Source of the DNA: Persicitalea jodogahamensis
GTDB lineage: Bacteria > Bacteroidota > Bacteroidia > Cytophagales > Spirosomataceae
DNA length: 64,000 nt
Direction: 5' to 3'
Assembly (NCBI RefSeq): GCF_014651615.1
Contig: NZ_BMXF01000007.1
Span: 178,668 to 242,667, forward strand
Of the stretch, positions 8,599 to 17,691 are shown piece by piece. Under the pieces are notes generated by a model. It was not told where the DNA came from. It saw only the letters and a program-made list of their open reading frames with translations, and did no database searches. The translations under genes were made by a program, and so were the position numbers. Each line of letters begins with the position of its first letter. Within the stretch, counting starts at the first letter, position 1.

Positions 8599-9528
8599 CT
8601 ACGAATACACCTCCGGCATTTCCGAGGCATAGACGAAGAATTCTATATCCTCCAAATCCTGAAAAAATTCGCCGTACTGCGCCTCACTCATGTTACGCAC
8701 GGGCAAACGGAACGTTCCGCAATCCAGGCCCAGTGCCCGCATGTAGGCTTTGCCCACCGAAATGCCGCCGTACTTGCCCAGCAGTTTCACGATGTCGATG
8801 GATTTTTCCTGCAAACGCCGGGCTTCTGCCAGATCGCCCGCGTCGAAGGCGGCCATCAGGCGGTGGTACAGCGGCGCGGCATAGTTGAACGTGCTGCCTA
8901 CGCCGCCGCGCGCGCCCATGGCCATGCCGCCCAGGAACACCTCGTCCCAGCCCCAGAGGATGTCGTACTTGCCGCCACCGTAGTTGAGGCATTGGTTGTA
9001 CTCCATCATGTCGTGGTGGGTATATTTGATGCCCGCGAAGTTGGGCATTTGTCCATCCAGATGCTCCAAAAGCTGAACCATCGAAACGTTGACGCCCGTC
9101 AGGACGGGAATATGGTAAAAATAGACGGCCGTGTCCGGCGCGGCCTCGCCCACTTCCCGGCAGATTTGGGCGATGGTTTCGGCACTATTGATTTTGAAAT
9201 AATGGGGAGCAAGAATGGCGATGGCATCGTAACCGCAAGCCGCAGCCCATTTGGCCAGTTGCTGCATCTCTTCTACCGAATTGCCACCCACCATCGCGAT
9301 TTTCAGGAGGTCTTTCTCCGAAGCATGCCCCCAGGCCTCGATGATGTCGCGTTTTTCCTGGTAGGTTAGTGACACGCCCTCGCCCGTCGAGCCGGCCACA
9401 AAGGCCCCCTTGACGCCGTTGTGCGCCAGCATCCGGGCGTATTGTGAAACGATGGAAAGATTTAGACTGCCGTCGGCGTGCATCGGGGTAAAGGGAGCGG
9501 CCACGAGGCCTTCGATTTTTTGTATCAT
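8599..9528 (-). CDS. nanA: N-acetylneuraminate lyase (DHDPS/NAL family)
   Basis: I choose the ATG at 9526-9528 (MIQKIEGLVAAPFTPM, 309 residues); an ATG 21 bp upstream falls inside a repeat array. Class I aldolase features are all visible: GSTGEG at about 45-50 (carboxylate binding), YFYHIP with the catalytic Tyr at about 135-140, and the Schiff-base Lys in FAGIKYTHHD at about 165. The YHIP and GIKYT context is that of NanA rather than dihydrodipicolinate synthase. The enzyme cleaves Neu5Ac to ManNAc and pyruvate in the cytoplasm. Its neighbours (mutarotase/symporter, sialidase, epimerase) support this. ManNAc would go to the epimerase at 23373-24536. Confidence 0.92.
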   Translation of the reverse strand: MIQKIEGLVAAPFTPMHADGSLNLSIVSQYARMLAHNGVKGAFVAGSTGEGVSLTYQEKRDIIEAWGHASEKDLLKIAMVGGNSVEEMQQLAKWAAACGYDAIAILAPHYFKINSAETIAQICREVGEAAPDTAVYFYHIPVLTGVNVSMVQLLEHLDGQMPNFAGIKYTHHDMMEYNQCLNYGGGKYDILWGWDEVFLGGMAMGARGGVGSTFNYAAPLYHRLMAAFDAGDLAEARRLQEKSIDIVKLLGKYGGISVGKAYMRALGLDCGTFRLPVRNMSEAQYGEFFQDLEDIEFFVYASEMPEVYS

Positions 9529-9541
9529 GATAAAATAGTTA

Positions 9542-9569
9542 TTAGCCATTAGCGATTAGCCGTTAGCTC
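9542..9569. repeat. Four-unit heptamer array before nanA, with inverted counterpart at 9643-9660
   Basis: Four 7-bp units TTAGCCA, TTAGCGA, TTAGCCG, TTAGCTC lie between the nanA start and the preceding gene. The reverse complement motif (AGCGATTAG then TTTTTAG) occurs across the stop codon of the upstream esterase gene (9643-9660), so the gap is bordered by inverted heptamer runs. Confidence 0.8.
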
Positions 9570-9652
9570 TCTTTTTGGATTGATTGATAATTGTCTGCTT
9601 GATTTTTAAATTCAAAATATTTAAGTAACTCAGGAAGCAAGGCAGCTAAAAA

Positions 9653-11206
9653 CTAATCGCTTACAGCTATATTAAGTTGAAATGTAGATGCGGGCAGGCC
9701 CGCTGCGTTTTGCAGGTTCCCAGCGCTGAAAGGCTGCCAGCCGTAAAGTACCCTTTGCCAGTTGCTGTTTTCGGGTTTTATAACATGAACCTTATTTCCC
9801 GAAATTGTGGCTTGCGCAGGATGGCGTATGCCCGCTTTATCTTCCAACTCGAATCCAGCCAGTGGTTGAGCGTCTTTGGTTTTCAATGCCTTATCGGAGT
9901 TCTGAAAAGTCAGGATTATTTGCTTGCCTTGCTGCCGGACTTTTTGTGGCGAAGGCCCACGGGCGGCGATCTTTCGTCCGTAAGTATCGGCCAAAGCTAC
10001 GCGGGCCAGTCGCTCGCTTACGGTCTTTTTGTCGGTCGGGTGAACGTCCGACGGGTGGCCGACGTCGCTGGTAACGGCCATGCCCGTGTTGGGAATCGTC
10101 TCGGCCATGCGCCGCTGACTGTCGCGAAATTCCGGCCAGTGCTCCGAGCGGTACCCTTTTTCGGTGCCGATGGAAGAGAGTTGGCAAAAGTAGAAAGGGA
10201 AATCGCCTTGCCTCCACTGCTGCCGCCAGTCGCGCACCAGCGCGGGGAAAAGCTGCTCGTGCTGCTGCACTCGGCGCAAACTCAGCGCATTGCTTTCGCC
10301 TTGGTACCAGAGGACGCCACGAATGGACAATCCCAGTAGTGGCGCGATGCCCGCCTGGTACAAAAATCCGGGTTTGAAGGGATGGTTGACGCCCAGCGAA
10401 TCGCCGGGAAGCGCGAGATTTGTCGCCAGCAAGTTATCCAGATTCTGGTAGCCGCGCTCGATGCACCAGGGTTCGAGGCTTGGGTTGTCGAGCCAGTCGC
10501 CCCGGAACATGGGTTCCAGGTTCGCGTTGCCCGCCACGGTTTGCGGGCGCACCCAGGCTTCCGCGGGCGAGCCGCCTACCGCGACAGTAATGAGGCCGAT
10601 CGGCACGCCCGTTTCACGTTGCACCATTTGCCCAAAATAAAACCCAACCGCCGAAAAATCCCGTGCGCTGACCGAATCGGCGGTCTGCCAGGTACTTGGC
10701 AGGTAAAAATGTTCGGGTTGCAGATTCGGGATTTCCCCGACTGTATAAGGTACATCGTACACCGAAACGCTCGGTTGATAATTCAGGAGACGCAGTTTGG
10801 GATTGGTCGCGTTCTGCAGACTTGCCGCCGCGAAGCGGTCATTTTTAGGCATGAAAGCCATGTTCGACTGCCCGGCGCAAATCCAAATGTCCCCGATCAG
10901 TAGATCGTTCAACGTCAGCGTGTCTCGGTTGCTGATGACTTGAAGTACTTGCGGCCTGGCGTTGGCCTTTTGCGCTTCTAACGCCAATTGCCAGGTGGAG
11001 TCGGCCGCCACGCGCGCTTCTTTTTGTGTCATTTTTGACCTGGTAGCTGCGGTATCGAAAAGCCGCACGGACACCACCGCACCCGGCGTGGCTTTGCCCC
11101 AAACCTGAATGGGTTGGTCGCGCTGCAACACCATGCCTGAACTGAAAACTTTCGCCAGACTAAGTTGCGCTTCGGCTGACCCGAGCGAAATTGCCCAAAG
11201 GGCCAA
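9653..11206 (-). CDS. Sialate O-acetylesterase (SGNH hydrolase), non-ATG start
   Basis: The 517-residue product has the SGNH/DUF303 layout: an N-terminal beta-domain (FSSGMVLQRDQPIQVWG), catalytic Ser in CAGQSNM at about 113, GVLWYQGESN at about 300, and the DxxH-type motif SDVHPTDKK at about 395. These enzymes remove O-acetyl groups from sialic acids so that lyase and transporter can act. A short signal-like segment (ALWAISLGSAEAQ) opens the frame. No ATG is in frame: the frame opens after a stop at about 11214 and the first usable start is TTG at 11204-11206. An out-of-frame ATG lies at about 11217-11219. It lies 35 bp after the GH20 gene in one operon. Confidence 0.88.
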   Translation of the reverse strand: MALWAISLGSAEAQLSLAKVFSSGMVLQRDQPIQVWGKATPGAVVSVRLFDTAATRSKMTQKEARVAADSTWQLALEAQKANARPQVLQVISNRDTLTLNDLLIGDIWICAGQSNMAFMPKNDRFAAASLQNATNPKLRLLNYQPSVSVYDVPYTVGEIPNLQPEHFYLPSTWQTADSVSARDFSAVGFYFGQMVQRETGVPIGLITVAVGGSPAEAWVRPQTVAGNANLEPMFRGDWLDNPSLEPWCIERGYQNLDNLLATNLALPGDSLGVNHPFKPGFLYQAGIAPLLGLSIRGVLWYQGESNALSLRRVQQHEQLFPALVRDWRQQWRQGDFPFYFCQLSSIGTEKGYRSEHWPEFRDSQRRMAETIPNTGMAVTSDVGHPSDVHPTDKKTVSERLARVALADTYGRKIAARGPSPQKVRQQGKQIILTFQNSDKALKTKDAQPLAGFELEDKAGIRHPAQATISGNKVHVIKPENSNWQRVLYGWQPFSAGNLQNAAGLPASTFQLNIAVSD

Positions 11207-11241
11207 AATTAGGATTCATTTTTTCTGCCTCATATCGCTTT

Positions 11242-13221
11242 TTAGTCCTCGTACTTGACATCCAGCTCCTGCATATTTTCGCCATCTTCCTCCACTAGCA
11301 CCGCCGTGAACATCCACTTGACGGGATTTCGCCATTCGCTTTTGAAACTACCCACGGGGGCTTTGATCAGAATTTGGTTCCAACCCTGCTTGAGGTGGAC
11401 GCGGGCCGGGGCGCGGTACTCGTAGCCTTCGTCGGTGAGCGGGACTTCGGCGTCGCCTTTTTGTCCGGCGCGAGTCCAGTGGGGTGGCTCGATCTCCGTG
11501 CCATTGAGCCAGATTTTGCTCATCCGGTTGTCCCACGCGCCCGCAGGCGGCGAGTCCGTATCGGGGGAGCGCGAGATATTATTGAATCCAATCCACATCC
11601 CGGCCTCGCGCTCGGTGGCCGACCAGACGCGGGCGCGGGCGTACACGGTGCTGTTTTCGACGGGCTTTTCCAGAAACCCGGTCGGTTGCGGGTACCACCA
11701 GTGCCGCAGGTACACCGTCGCGCCGACGGCCACCGAAGTTTTGATGTTCGACCAATCATCGGTCGTTTCCGGAGCAAAGGCTTTGGCCAGATCGCCGCCG
11801 TTGTCGTAAGGCTCGGTGATGCGCCAGCGGATATTCGACTGTCGTACGTAGGGAAAGGGCTTATCGCGGAAATACCGTTTTTTGTGGTCGATCAGACGAT
11901 TCTCGAATTCCTGAAACGCCGCAAAAGCCGGGGTGTCCGGCGCGGCGATCAGCGTTGTTTCCAGCGCCTCGCCCCCGCCCCGCCAGGCCCGCTCCGACCA
12001 GGCCAGCAGTCCCGGATACACGGGATTCTGGCGCAAAAGGGCTTCCTGAGAGGACGCGCGGCGGTCCTGCCACACGCAAATGATGCCGCCCAGGTGGTCG
12101 GCGTCGCCCTTGTTTACGCCGCAAATGCGGTGGTTCAAAATCTGGATCACGCTCTCGAACGGGTCGTGGTGGTTGAGGTACAGGTAGCGCGAATCCACAG
12201 TGGGAATGCCCGGCGTGGGCTGGGCCGAGCCGACCCAAAGCTGCCTAATGGCCGTTTTGGGCATGTTGCCGCCCGGAAACCAGCCCACTACCTTTTTGCC
12301 TTTGGCTTCGACTAAAGCCGCCATTTGGGGCAGGAAGTCGGGATTGGTGATCTTGACCTCATCGCCGCCGAGGTGCAGGTACGGCACGTCGAAGGTCTGG
12401 CAAAATTCTTCCAAAACCCCTTTCACGATTTTCATCCCCTCCGCCGACTGCATGTCCACGCCCATCGCGCGTTGAAAAGCCGCGCTGTGGCCCGGCATGT
12501 CGATTTCGGGTACCAGCGTGATATAGCGCGCGCGGCAGAAGTCGATCAAATCCTGCAAATCGGCCTGGGTGTAGAATTTACCCACCTCGCGCGTCATGGT
12601 TTCGGGGCGGGTCAGGGCCGGGTAGCGCTTGCTTTCCAGCCGCCAGGCCACGTCCTCGGTCAGGTGCAGGTGGAAGATGTTGAGCTTGTACTGCGCCATA
12701 ACCTCGATCTGCTTTTTCAGGAAACGCACCGTCTGGAAATTGCGGCCCACGTCGTGCATCAGCCCACGCCAGGCGAAGGCCGGGTAGTCGGTGATGCGGC
12801 AGCCGGGAATCGCCGCGTCATCGCGCATGAGTTGACGGAGGGTCTGCAAGCCGTTAAAAATGCCATGCGGCGCGTTGGCCGTCAGCGCGATGCGCTTGGA
12901 ATCTACCAAAAGTCGGTACGCTTCCTCGGGGTAAAGCGGGGATTCGACCTTGCCCAATTTAAGCGTAATCCGGTGGGTACTTTGGGAAGAGAACTTCGCC
13001 CCTTTTTCCTGCAATAAATTCTTGGCTTGCTCGCCCAACTGTGCCAATTCTGGATCGTGCTGAATAGAAAATTCGGCGGGAATCTTGAATGATTCTTTCG
13101 TCCACTCCGCTTGTTGAGGTTGGGGAATGAGGGCGGGTTGCGCCTGAGCGCTCAGCCCCTTTCCTGCCCCAACGAGCAGTAGCAAAGTGCTTACCCACAA
13201 TTTTACAAATCCGTTTTTCAT
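11242..13221 (-). CDS. Exported GH20 beta-N-acetylhexosaminidase with C-terminal beta domain
   Basis: The 659-residue product has a signal peptide (cleavage near LSAQAQ), a GH20b domain (about 30-140) and a GH20 barrel with LMHDVGRNFQTVRFLKKQI, IFHLHLTEDVAWRLESKRYP and the catalytic Asp-Glu in YLHLGGDEVKIT. About 170 extra C-terminal residues form a beta-sandwich-like domain with WLNGTEI and WNQILIKAP, of the kind that binds carbohydrate. It is only moderately similar to the other GH20 in this locus, so the two may differ in linkage or sugar preference. Its ATG overlaps the stop of the upstream mutarotase-symporter gene by 4 bp (13218-13221), which implies translational coupling. Confidence 0.92.
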   Translation of the reverse strand: MKNGFVKLWVSTLLLLVGAGKGLSAQAQPALIPQPQQAEWTKESFKIPAEFSIQHDPELAQLGEQAKNLLQEKGAKFSSQSTHRITLKLGKVESPLYPEEAYRLLVDSKRIALTANAPHGIFNGLQTLRQLMRDDAAIPGCRITDYPAFAWRGLMHDVGRNFQTVRFLKKQIEVMAQYKLNIFHLHLTEDVAWRLESKRYPALTRPETMTREVGKFYTQADLQDLIDFCRARYITLVPEIDMPGHSAAFQRAMGVDMQSAEGMKIVKGVLEEFCQTFDVPYLHLGGDEVKITNPDFLPQMAALVEAKGKKVVGWFPGGNMPKTAIRQLWVGSAQPTPGIPTVDSRYLYLNHHDPFESVIQILNHRICGVNKGDADHLGGIICVWQDRRASSQEALLRQNPVYPGLLAWSERAWRGGGEALETTLIAAPDTPAFAAFQEFENRLIDHKKRYFRDKPFPYVRQSNIRWRITEPYDNGGDLAKAFAPETTDDWSNIKTSVAVGATVYLRHWWYPQPTGFLEKPVENSTVYARARVWSATEREAGMWIGFNNISRSPDTDSPPAGAWDNRMSKIWLNGTEIEPPHWTRAGQKGDAEVPLTDEGYEYRAPARVHLKQGWNQILIKAPVGSFKSEWRNPVKWMFTAVLVEEDGENMQELDVKYED

Positions 13222-15833
13222 ACTTCGTGAATCGTCAATCCAGCTAGTGATTTCCTGGGCGCACCGAATACCAGACTAAATATGTACCCAAACAACAGAC
13301 TAGATACCAGCCCAGTGAAGGCATACATCAGCAAATTCAGTGTCGTGTACTGGCTGATCCAATACTGAAAAACGGTACTCAGAATCAGGCCCGCCACCAC
13401 GCCGGTGCCGTTGGCGCGGGTGGTGAAGATGCCCAGCATGAACACGCCGCCGATGCTGCCCGTGAACAGACCCAGAATCACGTTGAACTGGTCCCAGAGC
13501 GAGTAGGCTTTCATCTGCGCCATCAGCAGCGCCACCACCATGCCGAACACCCCGACCAGGAACGTCACCCAGCGGGCGGTGCGGAGGTAGGTCTTTTCGG
13601 ATAGATTGGGGGCAAAGGGTCGGAACAGGTCGTTGGTGAACACCGTCGCCACGCAGTTGACGCTGCCGTTGAGCGCGCCCATCGCCGCCGCAAAAATGGC
13701 CGTGATGACCAGCCCGGCGATGCCGACGGGCAGTTCGTTGACGATGAACCAGGGGTAAATCGTGTCCTGGCTGTCGAGGGCGATGTTGACCATGCCGGGC
13801 TGTTGCTGGTAGTAGAGGTACAGCAGCGTGCCGATGGCGAAGAAGATGATCGTCGAAGGCACGGTGAGCCACGCGCCCAGGCGCAAGCTGTCCTCGGCGG
13901 TCTTCTGGTCTTTAGTCGTCAGGTAGCGCTGCACGACGGTCTGGTCGGCCCCGTACTGGATGAGGTTGAGCGAGAAACCACCAATGATGACCACCCAGAA
14001 CGTGGAACTTTGCCAGTCGAAACTAAAATCGAAGACGGTGAGCTTGTCGTAGTTTTTGAGCGTCTGGTAGTGGCTTTGCCAGTCGCCTTCCAGCAAAAAC
14101 GGAATCAACACCAGCGTCAAAATCGCCCCGCCCAGCAGGATGATGACCTGCACGACCTCCGTCCAGATGACGGCCTCGATGCCGCCCAGCACGGTATAAA
14201 AAATGCTCACGACGCTCATGATGACGATGCCCGTCACCACGTCGATGCCCGTCACGACCGACAGCGCGATGCTCGGCAGCAGCAGCACGATCCCCATGCG
14301 GCCCAGTTGCAGCAGGATGTAAAGCACCGCGCCCAGAAAGCGGGTGGTGTAGTTAAAGCGTTTTTCGAGGTACTCGTAGGCCGAGGTAGCGTTGATGCGC
14401 CGGTAAAACGGGATGAAGTACTTGATGACGAACGGCATGACCATGACAATCGTCATCAGCAGGAAAAAATACGTCCAGTCCTTGGCGTAGGTCTTGGCCG
14501 GAATGCCGATGAAGGTGATGGCGCTGAGTTTGGCCCCGAAAATACTGAGACCCGTGGCCCAACCGGGAATTTTCTCGCCGCCCCGGAAGAAGTCGTCGGT
14601 CGAATGCTGGTGCCGCGAGGTCCACCAGCCGATGAAGATCATCAGCAGGAAATACATGACCAGCACCCCGTAGTCGAGCCAGGCGAAGTAGGTCTTTTGC
14701 AGCAAAGTACCCTGCCAGATTTCGGGCGTGCGCACACCCGCCTTAATCTCGCCGCTGGGCAGGTAGATCTCGTTTCCCCACCGCACCGCCGTGGTCGTGA
14801 CCTGACCAGCGCCCGGAAAATCGCCCAGATGCGTCCAGCGGTCGGTAATGGTGTTGTAAAACAAAACGCCGCGCCCGAAGCCCGGATGCCCGTTCAGCAA
14901 CCTGCTCCGTTGCGCCAGCAGCGTGTCGGAATCGGGCGAAGCGGCCAGTTGCCGGCTGACTTCCTCCACCTGCCGGAAGGTGCTGCCGTCGTCGCCGCTC
15001 ACCACCAGAATGTAGGTAGAACCGACCGCCAGGCCCGTTCCCGCCGAAAGCCCCGCGCCGGGCAGGGGCTGGCGGGGCTGCCAATGGTGTTTCTTGATGT
15101 CGTAGGCAAAACCCTCGGTATGGAAAGTGCTGGGGCCAGTGGCGTTTCGGCTTCTTCCGCCGAAAATAAAGAATGATTCGCCATCGCCGTTGGACTGAAT
15201 GCCGCCCACGGCGTGCGAAACCGCCAGAGGCAGGTCGGGTAGTTTCTGCCAGCCCGCCGCCAGATTGTTCAAATCCAGCATCAGAAAATCGGCCACGGTT
15301 TGGCCGTTGCTTTCGCCGCCCGCCAGATAGAGGCGTCCGTTGGCGGTGGCGAGCAGCGCGTTGCTCACAGGCCGGGGCAGGTCGGGCAGCGATTGTACGT
15401 CGATGGTACCTTGCTCCGCGTTCCAGTTGAGCCGGAACACGGATTTCAAGGCCCCGCCCTCGTTCTCGCCGCCCGCGCATACCAGACCCTCTGGCGTGGA
15501 TACACTGGCTCCGTAGGCCACGGCCTGGGGTAGTTGCGTGGAAACCGGGACGCTTTGCAGCGAATCGCCCGCCTTCCTGAATACAAAAATATCGCGATTG
15601 AAAGCCTTCTTTCCACCCTCCCACGGCAGTTTATCAGGAAAATTGGCCCCGCCCGCCACGATCAGCACCCCGTTGTCCACTCCCACGAACGCCCCCGCCA
15701 CCCCCGGATTCGCCTTGCCGGCGACTGCTGGTAGTTGTCCGCCTTTTTTCCAGACGATCTGTTCCTCGGCCTTTTGGGCGAAGGCAGGCGTACATAAAAG
15801 GGTAATCAGAAGGGCGACGATGGCTTTTTTCAT
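13218..15833 (-). CDS. Fusion: NanM-type sialic acid mutarotase (kelch) + sodium:solute symporter
   Basis: The 871-residue product has a signal peptide (PAFAQ), a kelch-repeat beta-propeller over about residues 25-375 with repeated glycine-rich units (LIVAGGANF, LVCAGGENEGG, LYLAGGESNG, FFIFGGRSRN), then about a dozen membrane helices from about 383 (YGVLVMYFLLMIFIGWW) to the end, with SSS-family marks such as GWATGLSIFGAKLSAITFIG and GRMGIVLLLPSIALS. The first part matches the cyclically permuted mutarotase family (NanM converts alpha-Neu5Ac to beta-Neu5Ac); the second matches Na+-coupled sialic acid transporters. The fusion would couple anomer conversion on the outside to uptake. It is 205 bp downstream of SusD and overlaps the next gene by 4 bp. 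Confidence 0.9.
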   Translation of the reverse strand: MKKAIVALLITLLCTPAFAQKAEEQIVWKKGGQLPAVAGKANPGVAGAFVGVDNGVLIVAGGANFPDKLPWEGGKKAFNRDIFVFRKAGDSLQSVPVSTQLPQAVAYGASVSTPEGLVCAGGENEGGALKSVFRLNWNAEQGTIDVQSLPDLPRPVSNALLATANGRLYLAGGESNGQTVADFLMLDLNNLAAGWQKLPDLPLAVSHAVGGIQSNGDGESFFIFGGRSRNATGPSTFHTEGFAYDIKKHHWQPRQPLPGAGLSAGTGLAVGSTYILVVSGDDGSTFRQVEEVSRQLAASPDSDTLLAQRSRLLNGHPGFGRGVLFYNTITDRWTHLGDFPGAGQVTTTAVRWGNEIYLPSGEIKAGVRTPEIWQGTLLQKTYFAWLDYGVLVMYFLLMIFIGWWTSRHQHSTDDFFRGGEKIPGWATGLSIFGAKLSAITFIGIPAKTYAKDWTYFFLLMTIVMVMPFVIKYFIPFYRRINATSAYEYLEKRFNYTTRFLGAVLYILLQLGRMGIVLLLPSIALSVVTGIDVVTGIVIMSVVSIFYTVLGGIEAVIWTEVVQVIILLGGAILTLVLIPFLLEGDWQSHYQTLKNYDKLTVFDFSFDWQSSTFWVVIIGGFSLNLIQYGADQTVVQRYLTTKDQKTAEDSLRLGAWLTVPSTIIFFAIGTLLYLYYQQQPGMVNIALDSQDTIYPWFIVNELPVGIAGLVITAIFAAAMGALNGSVNCVATVFTNDLFRPFAPNLSEKTYLRTARWVTFLVGVFGMVVALLMAQMKAYSLWDQFNVILGLFTGSIGGVFMLGIFTTRANGTGVVAGLILSTVFQYWISQYTTLNLLMYAFTGLVSSLLFGYIFSLVFGAPRKSLAGLTIHEV

Positions 15834-15858
15834 TTTTCTTAAACGGCGAAGTTAAGAA

Positions 15859-15938
15859 GGGGTCAGCGGTTAATTTTGGCCGACCCCTACGGGGTGTGCG
15901 ACGACGCTAACATTGTCGTGCTACTAACCGCTGACCCC
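15859..15938. repeat. 80-bp element with perfect 14-bp terminal inverted repeats
   Basis: GGGGTCAGCGGTTA (15859-15872) is exactly inverted at 15925-15938. Two GACCCCTMCGGGGT palindromes lie inside or at the right edge (near 15882 and 15933). No target duplication is apparent. It sits in the SusD to mutarotase spacer and may be a REP-like or miniature mobile element, or a structure affecting distal operon expression. Confidence 0.6.
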
Positions 15939-16011
15939 TCCGGGGTACCTATCTCTTTTATAATTGTGCAGCAACAGTCTGGTTCATCCATCAACAGAAA
16001 GCAACGAACCC

Positions 16012-16039
16012 TTGACCGTTGACCGTTAACCGTTGACCG
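16012..16039. repeat. Four-unit heptamer array abutting the susD stop codon
   Basis: TTGACCG, TTGACCG, TTAACCG, TTGACCG run without gap up to the base before the SusD stop codon (16040-16042 on the other strand). Confidence 0.85.
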
Positions 16040-17584
16040 TCAGTATCCCGGCGTCTGCGTCAGCTTGGGATCGTTGTTGAGCATGGAGACCGAAATCGGC
16101 AGCAGCAGCTTGTACGATTCTGCGGCCGTCAGGTACTTAGGGTCGATGCGGTCATAGACGAAGGCATCGCCCGCGCGGCGCTCGGCCCACCAGTAGCGGC
16201 CCTCACCGATGAACTCGCGCAGGTACTCGTCCAGGATGGCGTTCAGGTTCTCGGTTTTCGAGCCAGGCACGAACGGCTTGAAATTCGGCCCGTAGGCGCG
16301 CTTGCGGATGGCGTCGATTTCGGCCTTGGGGCTTTCGCCCAGCTTGGCCTTGGCTTCGGCCAGCAGCAGCAGCACGTCGGCGTAGCGGTAGATTGGGAAA
16401 TCGGTGTCGTAAATCTGCGACGAGCTGATGGGATCGGCGCGGCCCAGGAACTTGGTCAGCAGCACGCCGCGCAGGGCATAGGGCGCGCTGTTGTTGTGCA
16501 AGGTACGGAACGTGGCCGCAATCCGGCTGTCGGGCGGCGTGGTGCCGGTCAGTTTGGCGATGAGCGCGGGCGAAAGTCCGACGCGGTTGGCCCCGCCGAC
16601 GTAGGGATAAGCCGACACGACCGGAACGGGATTTTCGGGATTGAAAATCAGCGTCGAGCGCTGAGTGGTGTTGACCAAAAAACTGCCGTAGGTACCCAGG
16701 TTGGCCTGGTCTTTCTCGTAGTTGATGGCGAAAATAACCTCCTTGTTGCCGTTTTCCTTCAAAGGATCGAAAATATCGGCATAGTTGGGCTGCAGACCGA
16801 AGAGCGGATTGTCGCGCACTTCTTCCAGGGCGGATTTGGACGTGGCAAAATCGCCGCTTCCGCCGCCCATGTGCGTGCCCGACCACAGGTACACGTCGCC
16901 TTTAAGGGTGAGCGTGGCGGCGCGGTTCCAATAAACGCGCTTGTTGTTGCCGGGGTTGGCGGGCGTGGCGTACGACACGTTGGGACCGATCAGGGCCAGC
17001 GAGGAGTCGATGTCGGCCTTGATTTGCTTCATCACCATTTCGGGCGTGGCGCGTTCCTGATAGAGCGACGACAAATCGCCGATTTCCTTCAACGGCTGCG
17101 TCGCGAGCGGCACTCCTCCCCAGGTACGCAGCATATTGTAGTACACGTAAGCGCGAAGGCCGAACATCTCGCCCCGGTAGCGATCGCGCGTGGCGACGTC
17201 GAGCGGTGCTTTGGGAAAAAGCGTGATGACCGTGTTGACGCGGTTCAGCAGGCTGTAAAAGCCGCCCCAGTTGCCAAGGGGCGCGGTGGCCTCGCTGAAG
17301 TCCTGCGCCCAGAACTGCCGGAAGGTGCCGTCTTCCGACTCGGTGAACAGGCCGTTGGCCCAAATCTCGGAACGCATTTCGCCCAGCGTAAAGAGCGTGT
17401 ACTGGTAGCCGCGCAACGTGACGTACACGCCATTGTACAGCGCGTAGGCCGACGAAGCATCCGCCAGAATCACATTAGGATCGAGACTTGTCTCGGGCCG
17501 TACCTCGGCCAGTTTGTCCTTGCAAGCGGCCAAACCCAAAAGCATGGCCGTGGCGAGGATGATGGGGTTTTTGATAGATTTCAT
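16040..17584 (-). CDS. susD: SusD/RagB-type outer-membrane lipoprotein (sialoglycan locus)
   Basis: The 514-residue product has a lipoprotein signal (LLGLAACKDK, Cys at about 21) and SusD-family marks: an N-terminal tetratricopeptide-like helical region (LYNGVYVTLRGYQYTL), the GLRAYVYYNMLRTWGGVPL block near 125-145, the late FPIYRYADVLLLLAEAKAKLGE helix, and the terminal FIGEGRYWWAERR, plus NNDPKLTQTPGY ending. It would form the surface lid that captures glycan for the SusC partner encoded immediately upstream (107 bp). Glycan specificity is inferred from the sialidase, lyase and esterase genes around it. Confidence 0.93.
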   Translation of the reverse strand: MKSIKNPIILATAMLLGLAACKDKLAEVRPETSLDPNVILADASSAYALYNGVYVTLRGYQYTLFTLGEMRSEIWANGLFTESEDGTFRQFWAQDFSEATAPLGNWGGFYSLLNRVNTVITLFPKAPLDVATRDRYRGEMFGLRAYVYYNMLRTWGGVPLATQPLKEIGDLSSLYQERATPEMVMKQIKADIDSSLALIGPNVSYATPANPGNNKRVYWNRAATLTLKGDVYLWSGTHMGGGSGDFATSKSALEEVRDNPLFGLQPNYADIFDPLKENGNKEVIFAINYEKDQANLGTYGSFLVNTTQRSTLIFNPENPVPVVSAYPYVGGANRVGLSPALIAKLTGTTPPDSRIAATFRTLHNNSAPYALRGVLLTKFLGRADPISSSQIYDTDFPIYRYADVLLLLAEAKAKLGESPKAEIDAIRKRAYGPNFKPFVPGSKTENLNAILDEYLREFIGEGRYWWAERRAGDAFVYDRIDPKYLTAAESYKLLLPISVSMLNNDPKLTQTPGY

Positions 17585-17662
17585 TTTATTTTTAAATAAG
17601 GATGAAAGGAGAAAAGGAGGATGGAGGAAAAGATTGGGTTGGTTACCAGAGAATTCTTTTCA

Positions 17663-17690
17663 ATTATCCATTATCCACTATCCATTATCA
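17663..17690. repeat. Four-unit heptamer array abutting the susC stop codon
   Basis: ATTATCC, ATTATCC, ACTATCC, ATTATCA end one base before the SusC stop codon at 17692-17694 (other strand). A purine-rich GGAGGATGGAGGAA stretch lies at about 17616-17629 in the same spacer. Confidence 0.85.
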
Positions 17691-17691
17691 A

